Below, in pieces: positions 1 through 7,836 of a stretch of 64,000 nt of DNA. Source of the stretch: CAXNKG01 sp964202965 (lineage in GTDB: Bacteria; Acidobacteriota; Vicinamibacteria; Vicinamibacterales; UBA2999); contig CAXNKG010000010.1 of NCBI GenBank assembly GCA_964202965.1, forward strand, positions 1 to 64,000. Reading direction: 5' to 3'. Each line of letters begins with the position of its first letter. Position 1 is the stretch's first letter. Position numbers and translations under genes: made by a program. Under the pieces are notes generated by a model. The model had not been told where the DNA came from and did not search any database. It saw only the letters and a program-made list of their open reading frames with translations.

Positions 1-744
1 CCCCACGTCGGCCAGCAGATGCAGGCCGTCCAGGCCGAGCTCGTGCGGAATCTGGCGGCGGCCCTTCAAGCCGATCCGCCTCGCGGCGACCGCTTCGCGG
101 TAGTAGCGCCGCCGGACCTGCGGCCACGTCTCTTCATGGATGTGCAACAACGCCGCTGACGGCTGATAAATGACCTCGTAACCGTTTTGCAGCCACCGGC
201 GCGCCCAGTCAATGTCCTCCAGGCCTGGCAGGGCGGCATCGAACGGATACTGCAACCAGAGGTCCCGGCGGATGGCCGCGTTGGCGTTGTTGGCGAAGAA
301 CTTCGGCGGCCGAAGGACCTGGCGCTCGGTCCCAAACGTCCGGCGGAGATCCTGTGCTTCGCTGAACTTCGAGACGTCCGCCCCAATCTGGCGTCCGTAC
401 ACCATCGCCACGCGTGGCTCGGAGAACGGTGCGAGCAGGTTGCCGAGCCAGTGCCCGTCAAGCGGCAGCGTGTGGGCCGAGACAATCGCGATCAACCGGC
501 CATGCGCCTCGCGCGTGCCGACATTCAGTGAATAGCCAAACGTAAAGTGATCGCGGTCGATGCGGATCACCGTTGCACCGAATTTCGCGGCAATGTCCCG
601 TGTGCCGTCAACCGAGCCCGAATCGACGACAACGGTCTCGAAATCGCGATAGACCTGCTGCGTCAGACGCTCCAGCAGTGCCGGCAGGTGACGCGCCTCG
701 TTAAACGTGCGTATGAGAACGGTTGTTTCGACGGGGTCGCTCAT
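1..744 (-). CDS. GT2 glycosyltransferase (C-terminus cut by window edge)
   Basis: The reverse strand reads from ATG at 744 without a stop to base 1, giving 248 codons. The N-terminus TTVLIRTFNEARHLPALLE and the following VVVDSGSVDGT are the nucleotide-binding half of a GT-A family 2 glycosyltransferase. Further on, the segment GLEDIDWARRWLQNGYEV carries the ED pair that often marks the catalytic-base region of rhamnosyltransferase-like GT2 enzymes. It would transfer a sugar from a nucleotide donor to a growing glycan at the cytoplasmic membrane. It is the last gene visible in the minus-strand chain and starts 6 bp after the hydroxyacid dehydrogenase. Donor and acceptor cannot be told from sequence. 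Confidence 0.85.
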   Translation of the reverse strand, partial: MSDPVETTVLIRTFNEARHLPALLERLTQQVYRDFETVVVDSGSVDGTRDIAAKFGATVIRIDRDHFTFGYSLNVGTREAHGRLIAIVSAHTLPLDGHWLGNLLAPFSEPRVAMVYGRQIGADVSKFSEAQDLRRTFGTERQVLRPPKFFANNANAAIRRDLWLQYPFDAALPGLEDIDWARRWLQNGYEVIYQPSAALLHIHEETWPQVRRRYYREAVAARRIGLKGRRQIPHELGLDGLHLLADVG

Positions 745-750
745 CCGGCC

Positions 751-1713
751 CTACGCACGCACGTCGTTGTGTGTCGTGATTCCAAGCCCTTCGAGCAGCT
801 GATGAACGGTATTTCGATGAACGGCCTCCCAGGCAGCCGGACTGCTGTTCGCGTTGTGCGCGGCAAGCAGGACATTGTCCATTCGTCGCAATGGGCTGTC
901 GATCGGGAGTGGCTCCTGTTCGAAGACGTCTAGCGCTGCGCCGCCGATCCGTTGCATCCGCAACGCGTCAATCAACGCACGTTCGTCGACGATGGGGCCT
1001 CGCGCCGTGTTAATAAGGACCGCGTGCGGACGCATAATTGCGAGCTGTGGTGCACCGATCAGGTGAAGCGACGTCGAATTGAGATCGCAGTTCAGGCTGA
1101 CGTAATCGGTTTCGCCGAGCAGTGTCTCAAGTGACACAACCTCCATGCCTGTCTCGTCGAGCACCTCAGCATCAATCGGACGGATGTCGGTCCCAAGGGT
1201 CCGCATTCCGAACGCACGTGCCCGTCTTGCCACCGCCCTTCCCGCGTTACCGACGCCAACAATCCCCAGCGTTCGTTCGAGGAGCGCAACCGACGGCAGC
1301 TTTTCCCAGGCGCCCCCGCGCATTGAGGCCGACGCCCACGGAATCCGACGAGCAAAGGCGAGGACGTAGCCAAGCACCGTATCCGCGACTGCATGCGTGA
1401 ACGCGCCGGGCGTGTTGTACACCTTGACTCCGTGCGTGCGGGCAGCATCCGTATCAATGCTGTCGATGCCGGTCCCCCATTTCGCGATGACTCGAAGCCG
1501 CGGCGCCGCCACGGCAAATACGCGCGCGGTAAACCGATCGTCACCGCAAATGATTCCGTCGACCTGTCCCAGCAGCCGGAGAAGGTCGGCTTCCTCCAGT
1601 CGCTCCTGAACGGCAACCGATTCCAGGTTCACCCCGAGCGGCGCAAGCTCGCTCCGGAATCGTTCGACGACTGGAAGCATGTAAGGAGCCGAGACGAGAA
1701 CGCGCCAAGTCAT
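751..1713 (-). CDS. D-isomer-specific 2-hydroxyacid dehydrogenase (SerA-like)
   Basis: This 320-aa protein belongs to the NAD-dependent D-2-hydroxyacid dehydrogenase family. Its N-terminal third is the divergent substrate domain. The Rossmann glycine motif is GIVGVGNAGRAVARRARAFG. The catalytic Arg lies in NTARGPIVDERAL, the Glu in FEQEPL and the His in LAAHNANSS, so the active site looks intact. There is no ACT domain, unlike full SerA. Its ATG overlaps the stop of the CMP-sugar synthetase gene (ATGA), implying coupled translation. In this setting it more likely handles a sugar-acid or 2-oxo-acid intermediate than serine synthesis; that is inference from context. Confidence 0.85.
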   Translation of the reverse strand: MTWRVLVSAPYMLPVVERFRSELAPLGVNLESVAVQERLEEADLLRLLGQVDGIICGDDRFTARVFAVAAPRLRVIAKWGTGIDSIDTDAARTHGVKVYNTPGAFTHAVADTVLGYVLAFARRIPWASASMRGGAWEKLPSVALLERTLGIVGVGNAGRAVARRARAFGMRTLGTDIRPIDAEVLDETGMEVVSLETLLGETDYVSLNCDLNSTSLHLIGAPQLAIMRPHAVLINTARGPIVDERALIDALRMQRIGGAALDVFEQEPLPIDSPLRRMDNVLLAAHNANSSPAAWEAVHRNTVHQLLEGLGITTHNDVRA

Positions 1714-2435
1714 CGCGCGCGCTCGAGGAGGCGTTCAACGCGTTGCAGGTCCGCGGGAGTGTCGACCGGGTACGACGTACTTGCGACCGGGACAATGCGC
1801 ACGCGTCGACCGTGTTCGAGAATCCGCAGCATGTCGATCGACTCTTCCTGCTCCAAGGGCGTCGGCGACAGGCGCGAATACTCCTGTAGAAATGCAGCGC
1901 GGAACCCGATGACACAAATCTGCCTGGACGCGAGGCCGGGCGTAAAGGCCTGACGGGCGGCTGCGGGGATCGGCGATCGGGAGAAGTACAGCGCGTTACC
2001 CGACGCATCCACGACCAGCTTGATCGTGTTGGGGTCCACGTAGTCCTCCTCGACCTCGATCGCCGACGACAGGTTCGTGCAGACGACGCCTGGATCAGTG
2101 AAGGGACCCACGGCCGCCTCGATCATTTCTGCTGAAACCATCGGCTCATCGCCCTGCACCATCACCACGACGTCCGTATCCAAGCCCCTTGCCGCCTCTG
2201 CGACCCGGTCGGTCGCGCGCTGGTGGCGCGGTGACGTCATAGCGACCCCCGCACCGAAGCTGCGCGCGGCCGCGGCGATCTCCTCGTCGCAGGTGGCGAC
2301 GACCACATCCGAGAGCAGCGAACAGGCGCGCGCGCCTTCGTACACCCATTGCAGCATCGGCCGGCCCAGAATCGGGGCCAGTGGTTTACCAGGAAATCGG
2401 GAAGATCCCATGCGTGCCGGGATGATGGCGACCAC
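1710..2435 (-). CDS. CMP-sugar synthetase, KdsB-like (3-deoxy-manno-octulosonate cytidylyltransferase family)
   Basis: From a GTG at 2435 the protein is about 241 aa, close to the usual KdsB size. The N-terminus VAIIPARMGSSRFPGKPL is the signature nucleotide-binding loop of CMP-Kdo synthetases, and VMVQGDEPMVSAEMI supplies the conserved GDEP segment. The frame is open 26 codons further upstream, but that stretch lies inside the upstream cyclase gene and has no family similarity, so the start just after the cyclase stop is preferred. It should activate Kdo or a Kdo-like sugar with CTP. No kdsA, kdsC or kdsD is visible nearby, and the local acid dehydrogenase, cyclase and deacetylase hint at a modified substrate. 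Confidence 0.8.
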   Translation of the reverse strand: MVAIIPARMGSSRFPGKPLAPILGRPMLQWVYEGARACSLLSDVVVATCDEEIAAAARSFGAGVAMTSPRHQRATDRVAEAARGLDTDVVVMVQGDEPMVSAEMIEAAVGPFTDPGVVCTNLSSAIEVEEDYVDPNTIKLVVDASGNALYFSRSPIPAAARQAFTPGLASRQICVIGFRAAFLQEYSRLSPTPLEQEESIDMLRILEHGRRVRIVPVASTSYPVDTPADLQRVERLLERAR

Positions 2436-2437
2436 GT

Positions 2438-3082
2438 TCAGGACGGCAGTCCCTCTATCAGCACGGCGCGCGCCGGCGCTCCATCCGTGCCGCGGAGCTT
2501 CCAGGGCAGGCACGCGAGCCAGTACGTCCCCGCCTTCGCTTCGCGCAAGTCGAGGCCTTCGAGAATCACCACGCCAGCCCCGAGCAGTCGGCGATGTGTG
2601 TCCGGCGGGCTCGCATCGAAACGCTCAACCGACAGATAGTCAACACCGACGAGGCGGAGACCGCGGTCAACGAGCCACGTCGCGCCGGCCGCGGTAATGG
2701 CCACAAAATCCCTGCGGAAGCCTCTATCGGTACTGGCCCACAGGAGTGAATTGCGAGTGCGACACAGCAGTCGAACCGTGCCCGCCGGCAGAGTGAGGGC
2801 ATCAAGCTCACGCGGCCCGATCTCGTCGGCATCGGCGAAATCGGCCACGAGCGCAGGCCCAATCATGCTCGCGAGCGGCAGCGTATCCGCGCCGCCACCA
2901 TCCGATAGATGATGCAGCGGCGCGTCGACGTGTGAGCCCGTATGCACGCTGCACGACACGCGAGACGCATTGACCGGATCTCCGCGGCCCATATCCAGAA
3001 AACGGTCGAGCCTGACCGGGGGATCGCCGGGCCACGTCGGGAGTGACATGTCGACCGGAACTGAGATATCGAGGATCTTCAA
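2438..3082 (-). CDS. Cyclase-family metal-dependent hydrolase (kynurenine formamidase-like)
   Basis: About 214 aa from a TTG at 3082, which gives the family N-terminus LKILDISVPVDMSLPTWPGD. The Zn-binding signature of the cyclase/arylformamidase family appears as SVHTGSHVDAPLHHL. Later comes LVDRGLRLVGVDYLSVERFD, also typical of the fold. These enzymes hydrolyse formamides, lactones or similar bonds and are soluble. The open frame runs far upstream over the PIG-L gene, but that part is not family-like. It lies between a deacetylase and a KdsB-like enzyme, so a hydrolytic step on a sugar-acid intermediate is possible. The TTG start is a choice; an ATG 11 codons inside is the alternative. Confidence 0.75.
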   Translation of the reverse strand: MKILDISVPVDMSLPTWPGDPPVRLDRFLDMGRGDPVNASRVSCSVHTGSHVDAPLHHLSDGGGADTLPLASMIGPALVADFADADEIGPRELDALTLPAGTVRLLCRTRNSLLWASTDRGFRRDFVAITAAGATWLVDRGLRLVGVDYLSVERFDASPPDTHRRLLGAGVVILEGLDLREAKAGTYWLACLPWKLRGTDGAPARAVLIEGLPS

Positions 3083-3122
3083 TGTTGTATCGCGTCGAGC
3101 GAAGGAAAGGCGGTAGAGAGAC

Positions 3123-3788
3123 CTAAGAACAGCGCTGTCGCAACAACATGAACGCTTCCGCGGCGTTGAAGCCCGATTCGATACCCCGTCGGCTCGCAAG
3201 CACGCGCACCGCTTCGACCGATCGGGGATGCGGGTACTGGCGTCGCTCCGTTTCGTAGCATTCGAGCGCAGCGATTTTCCGATCGATGAAATCGGTAATG
3301 TCGACGTGCCAGTTTGGGAGAAACGCCATCTCCGGAACCGGCGGCGATTGTTCAGTGGACGAGGCGGTCTCGTAGCAGAGAACGGACCGAAGTGACGGCC
3401 GGTGCGAGGTGCGGAGGCCCACCATGGACGCGTGAAACACGGCGCGATGGTCCTGATTAAGATCGCCCCGATGGTTGACATATGCGATTTCGGGGTCGAT
3501 CTTCTCGATGCAGCGTTCAAGCGGGATGATGATGTCCTGAAGGCAGGCGTCCAGGCGCTCGTCCGGCAGACCCAGGAATTCGAGGCTTGCGTAACCGAGG
3601 ACCTGCTGTGCCTGCCTCGCGGACGCCATCTCGCGCGCATTCCTGGCAGCATCGAAGGCGTTGTCGTACTTGCGGTGGGCTACGCAGCAGACATGGACCT
3701 CATCGCCTCGCTTTACGTGTCGGATAATCGTACCGCCGGCGCCCAGCACTTCATCGTCCATGTGCGCAGCGATGACCAACACCCTCAT
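3123..3788 (-). CDS. PIG-L/LmbE-family N-deacetylase
   Basis: This 221-aa protein starts MRVLVIAAHMDDEVLGAGGT. The A-H-x-D-D-E zinc motif of the PIG-L family is present with Met replacing the usual Pro. The distal ligand segment is DLNQDHRAVFHASMVG, giving the expected H-x-x-x-H. Family members remove N-acetyl groups from GlcNAc-type sugars or conjugates. The start codon overlaps the end of the carbamoyltransferase gene by 4 bp, so the two are probably translated together. In this locus it could free an amino group on a glycan precursor for further modification. Confidence 0.85.
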   Translation of the reverse strand: MRVLVIAAHMDDEVLGAGGTIIRHVKRGDEVHVCCVAHRKYDNAFDAARNAREMASARQAQQVLGYASLEFLGLPDERLDACLQDIIIPLERCIEKIDPEIAYVNHRGDLNQDHRAVFHASMVGLRTSHRPSLRSVLCYETASSTEQSPPVPEMAFLPNWHVDITDFIDRKIAALECYETERRQYPHPRSVEAVRVLASRRGIESGFNAAEAFMLLRQRCS

Positions 3789-5599
3789 CGCTCTCTCTCG
3801 ATCAACACGTCGCCGAGAATGAGCGCGTCCAGGTCCGAGCGCCTCAACACATCGACGGCATCGGCGGCCGTCTGGACGATCGGCTCCCCATGGATGTTGA
3901 ACGACGTGTTGAGGAGCCCTCCAACGCCGGTTTGCTGCTCAAATGCGCCAATCAGCTCGTGATAGCCGCTGTTCACGTCGCGGCTCACGAGCTGCGGACG
4001 CGCGGTCAGATCCGCCGGGTGCAGCGCTGCTCGCAGTTCGCGATGCGCAAGTGGCGTGGTCTCAAAGGCGACGGTCATGTAGGGTGCGGCGAGACCCTTC
4101 GAATTTACGAGGTAATCACTGGCGCGCTCTTGCAGGATCGAAGGGGCGAACGGCATCCAGAAGTCGCGGCTTTTGATCTTTTCGTTCAGGCGCCCCACAA
4201 TCAGCGGATCCCGCGGGTCGGCCAGGATTGACCGGTTCCCGAGCGCGCGGGCGCCGAACTCGCTGCGGCCCACGCAGCGGGCGACGATCTTACCCGCCGC
4301 CAGCAGGCTCGCCGCTTCTGCGGGCGCGACATGCCCACGTACGCGGTACCGGCCGTCGGCCGCTATCGCGTCCACTGCGGCACGTACCTCGTCGGCGGCG
4401 AGAGCGGGGCCCAGGTAGTTGTGCTCGAGAGGCCGAAGGGTTTCGCGCGGCGACTTATCGTCGACGAGACGGTCATAGTGCGCGACGTAGCACGCACCGA
4501 TCGCCAGGGACTCATCGGATGCGGACGGACAGACGAACATCGAGTCCAGGCCAGCCAGCTTGGCCAGTTCCATCATCGCCTTGACGTTCATCGCGATCCC
4601 GCCACCGAAACAGAGGTGTCGCGCGCCGGTGGCTTCGAGCGCGTTCCGAGTCCACGCCGAAAGGATCTCTTCCGTGTAGCGCTGCAGTGCGCCCGCGATG
4701 GCGTCGAACCGATATCCCTCCAGCTTCTTCTGGAAATACACGTACCGATCGGGAGGCACGACTGCATGGGCGAACCCGAGCCCATCGACGTACTGTGTCT
4801 CACGGAAGACGGCGAGCGGCTCCTCGATGTACTGCGATTTGGCATAGGGAGCGAGCCCCATGATCTTGTACTCGTGCTCGTCAGGCTTCATGCCAAGTAG
4901 AAGGGTCATCGACCGGTAAAGCCGCGCAATGTCGAAGTTAGTCGATGTGCTGATTACTCGCACATGCCCTCGCTCGGCCAGACTGACCGACGCGTTCATG
5001 TCGTCGCCCCATGCGTCGGCCGTCAGCACGAGGACGGGATCATCCCGGAGAGGGCTGCCGTAGTACGCGTAATAGGAATGGCTGCGGTGATGATGCGGAA
5101 ATACGACGCGGTCTGGACTGATGTCGAGATGGCGGCAGACGGTCTCGCGCCGGAAACTCCGGAAGAAGGCGTTCGCCTTCGACGGCTCCGCGCTGGCGCC
5201 GCCATTACGAAGAAACGCCAGCACTTCATTCCAACGGCCTGGATATTGCTTCACGTCGATCTTGTCGCGAAAGACATCGAGATAGTTGACGTCTTTCTGC
5301 TCGTACATCCGTGGGTACCACACTTCACGCTGTTCCCGGAGACGATCATGGATAGTGTAGGCCGAGCGGTGACAGAGAACCCACGTTGGATCGAATCGCT
5401 CCCCTGCCATCGCGACGATGTCGAGGTCTGAGGCACGGAGGCCAGCAGCGTCGAGGCAATATTCGATCGCGCGGTGCGGATAGGAATCGTCATTTTTCCT
5501 GCGGGAGAACCGTTCCTCGCTCACGCACGCGACGACTGCGCCATCAACCATGACGGCCGCGGTCGAGCAGTGTTCCCAAATAATTCCGAGAATGTTCAC
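3785..5599 (-). CDS. O-carbamoyltransferase (NodU/CmcH/TobZ family)
   Basis: The 604-aa protein has the two-domain architecture of O-carbamoyltransferases, which use carbamoyl phosphate and ATP to carbamoylate a hydroxyl group. The N-terminal ASKHA/Kae1-like domain shows HHHRSHSYYAYYGSPL (metal ligands), LTADAWGDDMN and CFGGGIAMNVKAM. The C-terminal YrdC-like carbamoylation domain shows GRSEFGARALGNRSIL and LLNTSFNIHGEPIV. Length and motifs look complete. GTG at 5599 gives the family-typical start (NILGI..H). A strong palindrome lies 10 bp upstream of it. It probably decorates a sugar of the surface glycan, as in nodulation factors and O-antigens. Confidence 0.92.
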   Translation of the reverse strand: MNILGIIWEHCSTAAVMVDGAVVACVSEERFSRRKNDDSYPHRAIEYCLDAAGLRASDLDIVAMAGERFDPTWVLCHRSAYTIHDRLREQREVWYPRMYEQKDVNYLDVFRDKIDVKQYPGRWNEVLAFLRNGGASAEPSKANAFFRSFRRETVCRHLDISPDRVVFPHHHRSHSYYAYYGSPLRDDPVLVLTADAWGDDMNASVSLAERGHVRVISTSTNFDIARLYRSMTLLLGMKPDEHEYKIMGLAPYAKSQYIEEPLAVFRETQYVDGLGFAHAVVPPDRYVYFQKKLEGYRFDAIAGALQRYTEEILSAWTRNALEATGARHLCFGGGIAMNVKAMMELAKLAGLDSMFVCPSASDESLAIGACYVAHYDRLVDDKSPRETLRPLEHNYLGPALAADEVRAAVDAIAADGRYRVRGHVAPAEAASLLAAGKIVARCVGRSEFGARALGNRSILADPRDPLIVGRLNEKIKSRDFWMPFAPSILQERASDYLVNSKGLAAPYMTVAFETTPLAHRELRAALHPADLTARPQLVSRDVNSGYHELIGAFEQQTGVGGLLNTSFNIHGEPIVQTAADAVDVLRRSDLDALILGDVLIERER

Positions 5600-5608
5600 G
5601 CGATGATG

Positions 5609-5634
5609 GTTAGAACCACCTGGGTGGATCTAAC
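5609..5634. promoter_or_regulatory. 26-bp near-perfect palindrome before the carbamoyltransferase start
   Basis: The two 12-bp arms gttagaaccacc and ggtggatctaac are reverse complements except at one position, with a 2-bp centre. It ends 10 bp before the GTG start of the downstream minus-strand gene. It could be an operator, or a hairpin in the mRNA over the ribosome-binding region. The rest of the gap (5635-5804) shows nothing I can assign. Confidence 0.45.
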
Positions 5635-5804
5635 GGCGAATTTGGCTTCCATGCCCTCGCATCAGATCACACCCGATCAGGCAACTCAACAGGTTTTAAG
5701 ATCGGCTCTTAGCGTGACGCGACACTTCACGCGATCGACGTCTCGAATGCGGATCGCGAGCATCTCGCCGCGACGCGTCGGTTTCGGGACGCGCTGCTGT
5801 GACC

Positions 5805-6698
5805 CTATCTCGCGGTCCGCTGCCAGACGAGTAGGACATTGCCAGCGTCTGCGTAGGGGGGCGGCCGGGTCAAATCCTCGTTGATCCACTGGCTGACGAC
5901 GCGCTGATACCACGCCCGGAACAGGCGCGGATCGCCGGCCATTTCAAGCCTCATCGCGGTCAGGAATCTGTCTCGCCGCGTGAATGAGCGTACCTCGATG
6001 AGATTAAGACCCGCCAGCTGGCCGTAGGCACGCCATTCCGAGAGTGAACACATATTCTGCCCGCGCGCGTCGTCAGGATCGTCGTGTCGGAGCGAACCGT
6101 AGCCACTCCAGAACGGGCGTCGGTATAGCGTTCGGACGGGGAGTCCGTCAAACAGGTGGCCGGCATACGTGGTGAATGCCAAGAGCCCGCCGGGGCGCAG
6201 AACGCGGGCGATCTCGGCAAGTGCGGTGTTGACCGCGGTCAGGTGATCAAAGACGTGAATCGAGACAACTGTGTTGAAGGCGCCCGACCGGAACGGCATT
6301 GCGTACGGGGAGCCGCCGACGTGCGCGCGAGTAACAGCGTAGAGGATGCCACGACGAAGGTTGAGCCCCAGGTTCGGCACGTAATATTCGCAGTCGACGT
6401 CGATGAGCCTGCCAGCGAAGGCATGCTGTGATGTTTCTCCTCCACCACCCCCGATCTCAAGCGCCGGACGTACGACCTGAAAGCGCCGGAACAATTCGAT
6501 CTCTAGCGCCTTCAAATACAGGTTGTAAGGCGAGAGGTACCACTCCGTCCCAGCCAAGCGCCGCACCGGCTCGCAGTCTGTCGTTGCCGCCTGCTGGCGG
6601 GCCAGATAGGAGGCCCATAGTGGTGTGCCGAGCAGGGTGCGCGCCATGACACGAGTGCGCCAACGGAGGCGGCCGGGTCGTTCGAGTTCGGAGAGCAT
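5805..6698 (-). CDS. SAM-dependent methyltransferase (type 11)
   Basis: The 297-aa protein carries a class I methyltransferase fold. Motif I reads ALEIGGGGGETSQHAF, the post-II segment is VVSIHVFDHL, and the late motif is ARVLRPGGLLAFTTYAG. The N-terminal 60 residues are basic and precede the SAM domain. The second half, with YRRPFWSGYGSLRHDD, is family-specific. The product appears to act on a lipid or sugar intermediate in the glycan pathway; the substrate is unknown. The gene stands between two short non-coding gaps (5600-5804 and 6699-6876), so it may have its own promoter in the AT-rich 6699-6780 stretch. Confidence 0.75.
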   Translation of the reverse strand: MLSELERPGRLRWRTRVMARTLLGTPLWASYLARQQAATTDCEPVRRLAGTEWYLSPYNLYLKALEIELFRRFQVVRPALEIGGGGGETSQHAFAGRLIDVDCEYYVPNLGLNLRRGILYAVTRAHVGGSPYAMPFRSGAFNTVVSIHVFDHLTAVNTALAEIARVLRPGGLLAFTTYAGHLFDGLPVRTLYRRPFWSGYGSLRHDDPDDARGQNMCSLSEWRAYGQLAGLNLIEVRSFTRRDRFLTAMRLEMAGDPRLFRAWYQRVVSQWINEDLTRPPPYADAGNVLLVWQRTAR

Positions 6699-6824
6699 GG
6701 GATTAGCGTGCAGGCTCTTCTATATTTGGCTTACGTCGAGAGAGCGAATCCGACGATCCGGATGTCGATGAGGCGGTTTACTAACCTATGAACAATCGCT
6801 AGGCGGAATGAGGGAAAGCGGCGT

Positions 6825-6876
6825 CCAGACCAGTTTCCGGCGGGCCGGACAGTTCCCGCTCGATGGCCGGGTCTGG
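6825..6876 (-). terminator. Nested inverted repeats directly after the aldo/keto reductase stop
   Basis: Immediately downstream of the reductase stop codon (6877-6879), an outer 7-bp pair (6870-6876 with 6825-6831, ggtctgg/ccagacc) encloses an inner pair at 6836-6849 (tccgg/ccgga around four bases). No U-run follows, so it would be a structured 3' end rather than a classical intrinsic terminator. The remainder of the gap to 6699 holds no gene. Confidence 0.4.
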
Positions 6877-7836
6877 CTAACTTTGAAACACCTGGTTCCG
6901 ATGCGATAGGCGCGACGCAACAGCGCTCTTGATGTGCTCGAGTTCACTCTCACCAAATTTCGGCAGGTCCGAGCATTTCGCATATCTGACAGCCTGGCCC
7001 ATAGACGAGGCTCCCGGAATGATGACCGACACGTGTGGACAAGAGAGGACGAAGCGAAGAGAGAACTCGAGAAGATTCTCGTTATCTACATGCAGAGCGT
7101 CCTGGATCTCTCCGAGGAGGCTCAATCGAGTCTGAAAGCTGACTCCAGAAAAATACTGGGATCGCTCATCACCGGCGGGAAACACGGTACTGGAGGTATA
7201 GGTACCTGACAGCACGCCGCTGTTGAGAGGAGACCGAACCACAACACCCAATCCTCGCTCGCCAGCACAACGAATGAGCTGATACGTATCCTGGTACAAG
7301 AGATTGTACAGAACCTGCAAGGTGTCCACGGTGCCAGAGTCGACGGACAAGAACCCGGCACTGGTTTCTCCGACCACGATGCCTGCGTACCGTATCTTCC
7401 CTGATAGTTTGAGGTTCTCTAATAGTGCGAAAATCCTTCCATCGCGAAGATCTGCCTCGGCAGGCTTGTTAAGCTGGAATAAATCGATGCGATCGACCCG
7501 GAGCCGCTTGAGCGACTGATCCACACTGCTCCTCAGATGATTCTCTGAGAAGTCCCGCATTCCATCCGGCCGCAGTCCAGCTTTTGTGGCGACCGTTATA
7601 CGTGATTTCGTGGTCGTGCTGCACTCACCGAGCAGCATTTCGGCGTCACCGTATCGATCAGCTGTGTCAAAGAAATTGACTCCCTCATCCAAGGCCGCTG
7701 CAAGAATTCCACGTGCCACTTGCGGAGGTATGAATTGAACTCCGGGCGAGCGTCCACTCGTATTGGCAAGCTGGGCAGTCCCCAGTCCGATTTCAGAGAC
7801 ACGAATCGGGAGCTTCCCCAGGAACCTGTATTTCAC
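6877..7836 (-). CDS. Aldo/keto reductase
   Basis: About 319 aa from a GTG at 7836 that overlaps the TGA of the upstream radical SAM gene. The N-terminus VKYRFLGKLPIRVSEIGLGT, the NFFDTADRYGDAEMLLGE segment with catalytic Asp and Tyr, and VTVATKAG-like text with catalytic Lys are all standard for the family. It reduces carbonyl groups using NAD(P)H. The longer open frame upstream runs through the radical SAM gene and is discarded. Its DNA is visibly less GC-rich than its neighbours, as is the radical SAM gene, suggesting both arrived together. It may reduce a keto-sugar produced by that enzyme. Confidence 0.85.
   Translation of the reverse strand: MKYRFLGKLPIRVSEIGLGTAQLANTSGRSPGVQFIPPQVARGILAAALDEGVNFFDTADRYGDAEMLLGECSTTTKSRITVATKAGLRPDGMRDFSENHLRSSVDQSLKRLRVDRIDLFQLNKPAEADLRDGRIFALLENLKLSGKIRYAGIVVGETSAGFLSVDSGTVDTLQVLYNLLYQDTYQLIRCAGERGLGVVVRSPLNSGVLSGTYTSSTVFPAGDERSQYFSGVSFQTRLSLLGEIQDALHVDNENLLEFSLRFVLSCPHVSVIIPGASSMGQAVRYAKCSDLPKFGESELEHIKSAVASRLSHRNQVFQS

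Noticed and set aside
3083..3652. Upstream extension of the cyclase gene to 404 aa
   Set aside because: It reads through the PIG-L gene in a wrong frame; the cyclase family start is at about 3082.
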